Shown here in pieces: positions 22,902 through 33,700 of a stretch of 64,000 bases of DNA. The notes under the pieces were generated by a model, which was given only the letters and a program-made list of their open reading frames with translations, made no database searches and had not been told where the DNA came from. The stretch spans positions 38,169,742-38,233,741 of the forward strand of contig CM064873.1 in NCBI GenBank assembly GCA_032719365.1. Reading direction: 5' to 3'. Position 1 is the first letter of the stretch, and the number at the start of each line of letters is the position of its first letter. The position numbers and the translations under genes were made by a program. This stretch comes from Prinsepia uniflora (lineage: Eukaryota > Streptophyta > Magnoliopsida > Rosales > Rosaceae).

Positions 22902-24685
22902 TGTGATGGTTGGACCGATCCAACGATGTTATCCATAATCAACTTCATGGTATATAATAAGGGTTCAACTGTATTTTTCAGGTCAGTTGATTCTTCCAAA
23001 AGCCATAAAGAATATTTGTACATACATAATTTGTTGAAGAAAGTTGTTCAGGAGGTTGGAGTACAAAATGTTGTACAAATCGTTACTGATAATGAGTCAA
23101 ACTTTAAGAAGGCTGGAAAAGAAATGATGAAAACGTATCTTATCTATTGGACTCCTCGTGCACCCCATTATATAGACCTAATATTTGAAGATACTGGGAA
23201 GAATGAGACAATGTCGATCATCATAAAAAATGCAAGACATATAATTAACTACATTTATAGTCATTTATAGTTACTAACTCATATGCATGATTTCTGTCAT
23301 GGAGACTTGGATCATCCTGGTGCAACAAGGTTCGCAACCAACTATATTTGTATAAATAGTACAGTAAAGTATAAAGTTGGCCTTAGAAGATTGTTTACAT
23401 CAATGGCATGGTAGCCCACTGAGTAGGAAAGTGGAAGATAAGATGGTTGAGGCTCATATCCTCGACCAAAGATTCTGGGAATCCTTGGAAATGATGCAAT
23501 CAATATATGAACCTTTATACAACATCCTTCGAATTGTTGATACAGAGGTAGTCCCAACCATGCCAATCCTATATGATATGTTCAATCGAATGAAAGAAAA
23601 GATAACCCGTCTTAAAAAAAAGTAGTGGGTCCTCAAAATCATACAGGAACGATGGGAAAACATTAGTGCATCCCTTACATGTTGCTAGTATATTTCTATC
23701 TTATTAAACTAGTTAGTATTTTATTTTATTATTGTTTACTAAGCAAATTTCATTCATGATTTGCAGCTTATTACTTGAATCCCCGATATCAATATCAATC
23801 AGGTGTTGGACATGACTCCTACCTTGTACAATCAGTTCAACAAGTATTCCTCAAACTGAATCCAAATGGGCAATTAGGTTTACAAAATTTTGGAATAGAC
23901 TTAAGTTCACTACCATATATGAACCTTGATATTTTGGAATTTGTACATCTATGACATGATATTAACACCATTCTTAATGTAATTGATCAACTTTAGAGAT
24001 GGTCGGAAAACATTTCGTTCACCTATGGATGTACAATCACGAACGACAATGCCCCCAGGTATATGCTTACATTTAACTTGATATTGTATGAATTAGCACT
24101 TTATAATGCCTCTTACATTAAACTTGATATTGACAGCGGAGTGGTGGGAACTATAAGGCCAAGCTTTTCTAGTCTTGCAAAAACATTGCAGTTCGTATAT
24201 TATCACAAACGACATCATCTTCGACATATGAGAGAAATTGGAGTACATTTTCTTTAACTCATACAAAGCAAAGAAATCGTCTCGCATATTCAAAGTTAGA
24301 AAAACTTGCTTTCTGTTATTACAACATGAAGCGCAAGTTAAGAGATCACGAAGCTGAATCTAGTAAAGTTGTGGAAGAAGACTACGTTGACCTTTTGGAA
24401 ATTTTTGGTCAACACGTGGAAGGTAATGAGGTTGATCCACTTCAAGCATGGATTATGTCAGCTCACTTGGATGATGATAGAGGAAGGCCTGACCCTCGAG
24501 TAGCCCATCTTGCTAGTGAACACTGTGTTAATGTCGATAGAGTTCTATCTGAAGAAGTGGGGAGTGAGGAAGTAGGAAGTGAGCGGGAGATGTCATCATG
24601 GGAGAGATCAATGCTTGGTTCTACCATTGGACGTGACTTGAGAGCTGATGCTACAAGTAGGGGACTACATCAAAATAAATCTACA

Positions 24686-24722
<37 letters not shown>

Positions 24723-25330
24723 GAGATGATGTTGAGACAAACGATGAAGACAAGGATGACGGAGGGGATGATGACGGGGGAAATGAACATGTATCTGAAA
24801 CATATGCACTCTTGAGCCCATTTACTGGAGATGCGGATTTCACTCATGCCACCCAAGATTATGATCATGGATGTAGAGAAGGTGGAGTAGGAATCGGTGG
24901 TGCTGGGAAAAATTACACTTGGACAGGCAACATATATGAAGGTTATGGAAACTCATTTTCTGAGGATTCCATGGCAATTAGTTTTGAATCAATGAGTTTA
25001 GGCACCGATCCTAGTAACAACTCAAATGATCCATATGCTTATGGTCAATATGGTTACCACCAGTTAGACAACCATCTCCCTCAAATGCCACATGGTTATG
25101 AAGGCTATGAAGATTCTCATCTCAATGAAGATTATGGAAAAATTAGTTGGGTAAATCCGAACTACTTTATCTATGGAGGAAGAGTAGGCCATTCAAAGAA
25201 GATATACGAATGCTATGTCCTACAATACATTTCTGTTTGGTCAAGTAGCATCACTTGGCAAAACTTTTGTGTCTTGGTAGATGAAGACCAATCTAATTTT
25301 CAATTTGGTAGACACTCTACTTGTTTTTAA
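22902..25330 (+). pseudogene. hAT transposase segment 3: DUF659 core, hAT dimerisation domain, acidic tail
   Basis: After the TGTGA duplication the frame continues with CDGWTDPTMLSIINF and VTDNESNFKKAG, typical of the RNaseH-like hAT core, then GATRFATN near 23325. FWESLEMMQSIYEPLYN and VVPTMPILYDMFNRMKEK follow, then an intron and NPRYQYQSG. The block T-M-P-P, intron 24059-24136, A-E-W-W precedes SSSTYERNWSTF and HTKQRNRLAYSKLEKLAFCYYNMK, the conserved dimerisation region. The tail holds a run of Asp codons from a GAT microsatellite. A stop at 24154 and a one-base shift near 24170 break the frame. Confidence 0.87.
24689..24720 (+). repeat. (GAT)n microsatellite coding for poly-Asp
   Basis: About ten GAT units lie inside the acidic tail of the hAT gene and encode an Asp run followed by GGDD repeats. 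It stays in frame with the C-terminal part. Confidence 0.9.
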
Positions 25331-26186
25331 TGAAGTTCAATATGTAAAGTATTCTTAGTGCAACATTATCAATAAAATTATGTTTTAATTTAAGTTTATT
25401 TTTAAGATTTTATACTGATAGTTATCGGTATACCTATATTCTATCATATGATTCATCATATATTTATTATATCAAAGTCATTTTGTAGTTTTTATTAGTC
25501 ATATATAACCATCATTGGGTACGTACGTTTTTTCCAAAGTTTCATTCCAAATTTCCAACTTTTGGACCGAATTTCTGTCATTTTTGTTGACCGTAAATGA
25601 TATCGATATCGATACCGATATTTGAGGCGATATATCCGTAAATTCGACTAGCGATATATCCGTCAATATTGATATTTTCATCTTTGGGCGAGCCACAATT
25701 CATGTGCCAGGCAGAGTCATATTTACCTACGAAATTGGATGGCCGGGCAAATATTGGACGGGCAAGGGGTCTTTTCTTGTAGTGAGAGCCGCTCTAGTAA
25801 TTTATGCTGCAGACTGTATAGTTGACACCGGACAATTGGAGAAGGGGTAGGGTAGGCGTGTTCTTCATCTCCATTATCGTCTTTGTGGCAGGAGAGCTCA
25901 AAACCCGGGTAGCCACATAAGGGTTACTGCTTTCCTGGGATGAAGAAGGGATATAGCTGATGTTTTGGCCACCACAAGTTGCAGGCACGCTGGAGTTTTG
26001 GAAGAAAATGTCTACAGAAAATGAAATTTCAGCAGATATGACAAGAACAAAGACTAAAAATAGTTTTTGATTCACTTCGAGCCTGTGAATTTTTTAGAAG
26101 AAACTACGAAGAAAGAAGATGGGAATTAATGTATGGGGTAGAGATTAAATTTATAATAGATTAAGAACACATTAAATAGTCCTTAC
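25331..26186. other. AT-rich spacer with GATATC-rich block; no supported gene
   Basis: The first part is probably the hAT 3' untranslated end. Around 25600-25680 are repeated words CGATATATCCGT and overlapping GATATC palindromes, which may belong to the element's 3' terminal region. A minus-strand frame of 93 codons (26075 down to 25794) begins with a hydrophobic stretch (LFLVFVLVISAEISFS) that looks like a signal peptide, but no family is recognisable and I do not call it a gene. Confidence 0.35.
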
Positions 26187-26780
26187 TGATCTGAATTTCC
26201 TGATCGGCGAAGAACATCCTTATGACTGCATCCAGCTTCACTGCCTTTTGCGCTGCAGTCTGGATCATTAGAGAAGCTGGTGCTAATATTTCCTTTATCA
26301 TCTTCCCTGGAACTTTCTTCAGTAACATGCTACTCTGAATCAGTATCTTCACGTACAGCTTCATTTTCTGGTTCCCATAACATGAGATCAATAAAATATG
26401 GTAGCGGCTCAGGTATTCTTTCCAAATCCGGCCAAGGAGGCATCGGATAATCTATACTTGAATGCATGCCAAATGATAATTTCATGGATGAAGGACGCCA
26501 TTCCATGCCCAGAGCACCCATTCGTCGTCGCTGATATGTACTCTGATAAAGTTCTGGATATGGCATCATACCTATCATTTCCCACCAATGTACAATATGA
26601 GAAAATATCGTGACTAATATACACTAAAGAATCACACCCAGGAGGAGCGAGAAACATACTTGAATCACATAAAGGATCTTGAAGATTCCTTCGATAAGCC
26701 GAAAGCTATGTCTCCTGCAGCATATGTTAATATGTCACAAAATCACAAGTGGACGAGAATAGAGATACCGGAATATCATT

Positions 26781-26816
<36 letters not shown>

Positions 26817-27141
26817 ATCAAATGTACACGAAGGCACTTGGAATTATCTTGAATAAATTTCTTGATGTGCGAGCTGATGCTATTTTCAGAACTATGTTGT
26901 GGTGAGTAGTAATGAGAAGAAGATTTAACCTGATCAAAAAAACGACCACAATCATCCCGCACACCCAAGGAAGAAGTGTTGGAGAATCACACAAACAGCG
27001 ATCATAACTTTGACCAAAGGATGGAGGGGAGAAGGATGACGAACCGTACGAATAAATTCTGAGCTTTGGGACTCACCTTCACCTATGTTTATTAAATATG
27101 TTTGGCCAACGTCGTCTGAAAGTACTATTGATGTCCCATCC
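26187..27141 (-). pseudogene. Fragment of a BRWD/PHIP-type WD40-bromodomain gene
   Basis: On the minus strand, three exon-like pieces match the middle of plant bromodomain and WD-repeat proteins, nuclear chromatin-associated factors. Piece 27077-27141 reads GDGTSIVLSDDVGQTYLIN. Piece 26660-26714 reads ET-stop-LSAYRRNLQDPLCDS. Piece 26187-26571 reads MMPYPELYQSTYQRRRMGAL and then EWRPSSMKL, EPLPYFIDLMLWEPENE and EDTDSE-stop-HVTEESS. Splice sites between pieces are visible, including a GTAAGG donor after 26187, so it is a genomic fragment and not a processed copy. Stops at 26706-26708 and 26330-26332, loss of the N-terminal WD repeats and of the bromodomain, and an AT repeat in an intron show that it is dead. 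Family assignment rests on remembered motifs. Confidence 0.7.
26782..26813. repeat. (AT)n microsatellite
   Basis: A pure run of about 16 AT units lies in intron-like sequence of the BRWD fragment. Confidence 0.9.
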
Positions 27142-27798
27142 CTACGTAGGCAACAAAGAGAACATGTCTCATCAGAAATATCAACACATTATAGTTTCTA
27201 AAATTAGTGTTTCATCATTCAAAGTAGATATCCATCCAGTAAGAATAAGAACGGTGGCACCAGTCAACTGAAAATCCATCATGCTGAAAGCGGGAAGGGG
27301 GAGAAGGGAGTCAGAAATATTGTGAGTGGGTATTGCAAAGAAGGCCGCATAAATGATGCCTTGAGGTTTGCCCTTCAAAATTAACATTGCACTATCAAAT
27401 TAGACGCTTAGGAGACAAATTGAAACTAAAATCATTTTCAAAAGGCATCTTGGATCTAAATCGTGTTCAAAGAACATTTTGAGACTTGACTCTATTAAAG
27501 AGGCATGTTTAGTAAGAAGCCTTTTAAATTTAATTGGAAGTAAATTATTTTAAAATTTTCTACAACAGCAACGAGAACACACTGATATAAAATGGCATTT
27601 TGAAGTTCACGGTCACACCAAATCTAATGTACTCCAAACGGTACTCAAAGTCAAGCCAAGGACAAATATGATACATGTAGAATGTCAAGAAAACAAAAAT
27701 GCCAATTGACACTTCCACTCCCATACTCTGCAGCGAATTGGAACATATTTGACATCCTCACAGCATTTATGCATTAGATACAAATTTGCGCATATCCA
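27142..27798. other. Spacer between the BRWD fragment and BMS1; BMS1 3' UTR region
   Basis: No further exon of either gene is recognisable. The part next to 27798 should contain the BMS1 3' untranslated region and poly(A) site, but I cannot fix the end. A short minus-strand frame at 27181-27387 resembles nothing I know. Confidence 0.4.
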
Positions 27799-30700
27799 TT
27801 AGTCCTCTGCGTTTTTCTTAATTTTCTTCTTCAGTTTGTCTTGCACCCGATATCTCTCCCGTCGTTCCTCCCTCTGGCGTTTTTTGGATACCTGATCATC
27901 TTTGGCTTTCTGCACTTCAAGTTTTTTCCTTTTTTCGTCATCCTTTAGCTTACGCTTCTTTAACTGCAAACGCCCAAGCGAAGTTTATATACAGTTGAAA
28001 TCAATAGCAAATATTAATGGAAATTGCTATGGGACGGCATAATACAGTATTCAATACAAAAGTTTACTAAACAGTAATGATTTCCAAACCGATCAATTAT
28101 GACGCTTGGGGCAATGGTTCAACCACAGTATTTGGCTTAAGGTGCATGCATACCTTCTCGTGTCTAATTAATCGAAGATGTTGAACAAGAGCATGGACTT
28201 TCCGATCGTGAGGCTCCATGACAACAGCTCTTCTATTTTCAAGAAGTGGCCTTCTTCTACGGGGTGTATCCTTGGGCTTTGATGCAAATGGAAGAGCTGC
28301 TTGCAGTGACTTAGGAATCACCAATGGGTTGAACTTCTTTGGCTTTCTTTCAATTGGCTGTTGAGACACGCAAAAAATAAAAAATTAAGTTGGAATGCTA
28401 TTGGAAAAAAAGAAAAATCAAAGAAAGAAAGAAACGGTACTCCCAGGGTAAAATTGAAAATGAGAAACGAGCAGTAATTTACATAACAGATTACCTTGTA
28501 AAGTGAATCTTTGTTCACTGGAATAGGAATATTATATTCTCTCCTCAATTCAGCAGTAGTTTTCATCCCTTTCCAGGTCTTATCACGAGGTTGAAGGGAT
28601 GTCGTCAGTGGATTGAAAAACTGAGGAACTTCAACTTGAGTCCAAGCACGCAAAAAGACAATGTCACTCATCTTAATTTTGTCCTCAAACGTGCACCTTG
28701 CAATCCCTTCTTTTGGTTGTCCTCCCATCTTCTTCGGTTGGTTACCAATTTCTTCTTTTGCAGCCTGTCAAGATAAATTAATAAAAGCCAAGTATTCATA
28801 TAAGCACTATGCAAGTATGCAGTTACAAATGCCAGCTCAAGAGTTTTAAAAAAAAAAAAAAAAAAAAAAAGATTAAATTTCAACATCAAACAAGCATACC
28901 TTTTTCACCTGCCCCCGGATGCCACTGACAGTCCGAACAGCAGCACCTTCAAACCGAGCGATTTCAAGATCAGAGGTAAACATATCTTTTATAAGTGCAC
29001 TGTTTTTGAAAATCTTGCAGGGATGACCAACTAGTTTGAGTTTCTTGACAATTCTTGATGCGTGGTTGAACTCGAGCACAACAGCGGTTGCTGTTATCCT
29101 AAATTGTGCCTTTCAAACAAAATAAAGTAGATTAGGAACAAAGAAGAAGGTATAAACATAAAATTTAAAAAACAAAAAACAAAAACATACAAAAAGACAC
29201 ACAAAAAAACCCTTGATTGATGGATACATTCTAGCAATCCACTAACATTCCTAACTGTTCCTACAAGTACAGCTGAAAATATCTGAAACCAATTAAGCTA
29301 AGACTCAAGATTTGATGCTTAAAATAGACCAATTGAACAAATGCTTAGTAGAAGGGCTAACCAAACAAAACACGAAATAGAAGCAAAAGAAGGAAACAGA
29401 GTGATCAATCAAATAGTTGGTTTGCAGATCAGCCCAACCGCAATATAGAACTGCAGACAGCATTCTACGAAATCAAATTATGAGAAATATATTGTTATCA
29501 TCAGGATTAAATCCAAACTCAACAAGGAATGCTGACATACAAAACCAACGAATGTACAAAAGCAGTCCATGAAATAGCATACTCACAATTGCATTCAAGT
29601 ATAGGATGACTAAATAAAACTTGTTTTTTACCAGAGAAAAACTAGAATGACCAGGACCTGAAGGCAAGAACAAAACGTAGATTGGTGTGTGCTACGCTAT
29701 CAATGAACAGCAGAAAATAGGATTAAATTGCTTCACAAGGTAGGTGTCTCTGACACACAACATAAATTTGGTGGGTAAGGTAAATGGGAAGAAAGTCAAG
29801 GTGCTGAGAGAATCCATGAAGAGGGTCGGATGATGAGCTTCACTATAAGCCTCAGTATCAGTGCCCTTTGAGGAAGGTGGTCCATACGTTCATACCACTC
29901 ATTTTCTAAATTTCACCTCTTTGAAAAATCAGCCAAATCTTAAGCATTTAGCTATTTGATTATCATTTATCATCGCATGATTATTTCTATCAGAAACATT
30001 GTGTTTTCATTTTTTATTAAATTACAAAATTAACAAAATGAGATTTTTATTTGCCTGATTTTTACAAGTAAACATTTTCAGAAGAAGTTTCATAAAATGT
30101 ACGATACGAATCATGGGAAAACACGTAATCCTCATTAGATCAGTTCTGAAACGAAAATATTCAGAGCTTTCCCTATGCAATCCTCAAAATCTTGAAGAGA
30201 CACAAGGAATGAAAAGACAAGGGGGAAAGGAAAAGAAAATAAATTTGTCAAACCTGATTGTTTGATAAGTTCTGGAAAGCAACCACACCAGTATTAGGAG
30301 GGGCAAGAGGGCCCCAGAACATAGCAAGGCAATGCATGTGTTCTGGGGTGTACTTAAGCATGCGATGCCTTCCATTTCGATCTTCAATAGCATAAACAGG
30401 TATTGTTTGGTAGCGCCTCCATCCGATAGAAACAATAATAGGATCACTCGTCTTCAGTACTTTCTTGTGCCACCTATGCCGCTTTAACCTGGCCTGGATG
30501 AAATGTAAGATTACAATAGATGAGATATAAATTTTCATATATATATATATATATATGTATAGATATATAATGCACCATAAGGGATAGTGAGTGATGAAAG
30601 TGTAAGTAAGCTGTCACCTATTAGGACCTCAACATGTTCTAACTTCTTATTCTAGTTCCTCCAGGTCATGTTAAAGTAAATGAGATGGCAAGATTATATA

Positions 30701-33700
30701 GCTCTTTCCATGTTTAAGCATCATTATATATATATGATGCACCATAAGGGATAGTGATGAAAGTCTAAGTAAGCTGTCACCGAGACCTATTAAGACCCTA
30801 ACATGTTCTAATTTTTATTCTAGTTTTTCCAGGTCATGCTAAAGTAAATGAGATGGCAAGATTAAAAAACCCTTTCTATGTTTAAGCATCATTACAAATC
30901 GATTTAGTTAGGTCTTTATACACTATCAAATACCTTTATATCGGAACAATTTTATTAATGAAAACCATCCCACAATGACGCACGATTTACAGCGCACCTC
31001 AAATACAATGCATCTATCAGAGACGCTGCTCAAATTCACTTCAAGTTTTATCGAACTGTAAAATAATACTTGGAACCAGCAGAGTGAACCAGTAGAGTAA
31101 ATGGTCAGTCATTTGCTTTGATGTGAAAATTATCCATAACAAAACAAAACCGCCAAACTTCTCGAGTTTGCTAGCTAATAAGAGCAGCTAGTGCTACTTT
31201 TAATTAAATTTCAAATGGCAAAGCGGTCTGTTAAAAACTAATGCAATTTCCACAGTGATGACATAAAGAATACACAAAACCAGTGATTAATTATAATAAA
31301 GCGGGTTAGTTCTTGTATGGTCCCTGAATTATACCTTGACTATTATTTTGGTCCATGAATTAAGTTATTACATTCTGTGGTCCTCTACCATGCATGCCAA
31401 ATTAGTCTTTCTCCATAAAAATTTTTCAATTTACCTCTCTATTTGAGGGATAAATGGGTTTAATTATATTCGTTTGAAAAGAACAAAAACTCACAAGCAA
31501 GAAGTGTAAATAAAAACATAAAGAATATTTATTCTATTTGTCATCCCACCATTACGTCCACCAACCCACCTCACCCTCTGGGACCTTTACCCTTTGCAGC
31601 ACCAGCATATTGAACACCTAAACGATGGGGAGGGATTGGGTCGATCATTTGGGTTGCAGGGGTTAAAACATGAGGATCAGCAAAGGGTGAGATCGTATGT
31701 GGGGGAGTGAGGCAGGTTTGATGGAGGCAAAGGTGAGATGAAAATTGGTAGCATTTATTATTATTATTATTTTAATTTATAGGTTTATTTAATTTTACCT
31801 ATGGTTCTTCTGTCAAAAGATTTGAACTGACCTTTAAGAGAGAAGAAAATGGAAAATTGACAAAAAGTGACGGAGAAGGACCAATTGGGAACAGCTGATA
31901 GAGTTTGAGGATAACTAAATGTAACAACTAAATTCAAGGATGAAAATGACAGTTGAGCTATAGTTAATGGACCATTTGAGGACTTAACCCTAAAAGAGAG
32001 AATCAAATCAATCCATCCATCTATTGGGTAACCCTCTCAAATTGTAGGTCCATTATTTTACACGGCTCTCACAGATAAAACTCCCCCTTCGGGCTCAGAT
32101 TTTCCAACCCACTCTGGAAGGCCCTCGTAGTCTAATAGTCTAAGACCATGCTACAGATAAGCTGTAACATAATAAAAATGCAGCTGCCCATTGACTATTC
32201 TAACTCATGCAGCAAGGAAGGATAGTAAAGACGAAGAAAAGAACACAATGGAATCAATAATGTACACTAACCTGCATGTGCCCAACATTTTCTTCACCAA
32301 GACCAATTCCTCCGACCAACAAATGATGGGAGGGGTCAAAATATTCAACCATTTCATAAGGAACATCATGAACCTCCAGTCGCAGGTAAGTCCCTGTTTG
32401 GAAGCCCTCAATCTCCAATCGGGAGGCCTCATCTAGGTCATTGAGTTCAGCTATATTCTTTTGCTTCCGAAGTTCAATCTCATCCTTCAGCTGGAAGAAC
32501 TACACATGAGCTCCAACCACCTTGTATTGTGCAAATAATCGTATATTTATTCAAGAAGGTTACCTTGTCGTAATAACCACTTTCTTTAGATTGATCTCGA
32601 TCAAACTTGCTCTCATGTTTAGTTTCAAGCTCCTCTTCAGATGACTCAACTCCATCAAATGTAGATCAAATTAAGGAAACAAAATAATTCAGGATTTCTC
32701 TACAAATATGAGAGTAAATATGACCATACCCTTAATAAAAACATCTACATACATAGAATTCCTATTAGAACCCCAAATTTTGAAAAATGCAATATACGAC
32801 ATTAAAAGAGATCCGTCTCCCAAACACATCCAATTGAAAAGCTCATAAGAAAAGTCGATCTAAGAAAATCTTCCTAGGGTTTTGGGGGTATTAGAGCAAT
32901 ATTGTAATTCCATAAAAACTATATCAAGAAACTCTTTCAATTGAAAAGGATATTGGGCATCAAACTTGGCACGAAGAGCAAGCTTTTTCAGCCTCCGCTC
33001 CTCTTTGGCCAAATCATTTTCCTTGTAGTCATTGCTAGTGTCATCTGTATGATGCTTCTCACCTGTTTCTAAATCTTCAAAATCACCATAGACAACATCA
33101 CCATCTTCAACATTATCCTCTGTGAATTGATTTCTTTGAGCAGCTTTCGACCAATCACCAGTGACAAAACGATCGCGAATACTGGCGCTAAGCTTTTCGT
33201 CTTTCCAGTCTTTGAGATTCAAATAATTTGTGAATTTGGAACAGTCCTCGACATTCCAATTTCCACCTTCTATTCCTCCATGTTTCTGTATCAATCAAAC
33301 CAAAAAGATAATATGACTCTTCATTTATGAAAGTAAGCACAATACTTTGTTTCAGATAGGAAAGCTAAATAAATCCCTCTGATGTTAAAACCATGCTCAG
33401 TTTCCTGTGAGATGTAAACAATTTGTGTCTAGAACAAACCTTGTTTCCTTCTTTGGGCTTAAAAAAGTCATCTCCGTCACTTTCCTCCTCTGCACTACTA
33501 TCATGTTCTTCATTGTTAGAGGTTATTGGCATCGATGTAGATTTCCCATATACAAGTTGCATAAGGTTAATAGTTTGTCTGGAGGAAGTCCTTTCTACCA
33601 AAGATTCTTTCCACTTTGCAATGTTTCCCATCTCATCTACTATGAGGCCCAAAAAAAAAGGGGGATGCAACGAGGTTAGAGAATGGAAATTCATTGGGAA

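Larger units (their letters stand above)
815..25330 (+). pseudogene. hAT-family transposase gene (BED finger, DUF659, hATC), broken and interrupted
   Basis: This is the remains of one gene for a DNA transposase that would cut and paste its own element. Order along the strand: a BED zinc-finger N-terminus (815-953 continuing at 3927, with CSFC and a following H-x-V pattern), an acidic linker and DUF659 domain (to 4758, continuing at 22907 with CDGWTDP), the middle region (EVVPTMPILYD near 23540), and the hAT dimerisation region (PAEWW about 24137-24147; SSSTYERNWSTFSL near 24210-24250). A long acidic tail follows, ending near 25330. Stops lie at 872-874, 935-937 and 24154-24156, with frameshifts near 3965 and 24170. 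Introns are recognisable near 4549-4617 and 23690-23766, and at 24059-24136. Two LTR insertions split the frame exactly at target duplications. The element termini were not found. Confidence 0.88.
30494..32271 (-). other. BMS1 intron 12, 1778 bp, with a tandem duplication and a MITE-like insert
   Basis: This is the longest intron of the gene. It holds an AT run near 30538, a direct duplication at 30571-30728 and 30738-30894, and a probable terminal-inverted-repeat element at 31303-31990. The splice sites themselves are ordinary (CAG|GT and CAG). Confidence 0.8.

Noticed and set aside
25794..26075. 93-codon minus-strand frame with a signal-peptide-like start
   Set aside because: The N-terminus is hydrophobic, but there is no family resemblance, no supporting splice or promoter context, and it lies beside transposon and pseudogene remains.
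26179..26186. Stop codon ending the BRWD fragment
   Set aside because: The in-frame TAA lies in GTAAGGAC, which is better read as a splice donor; the stops at 26330 and 26706 are the real lesions.
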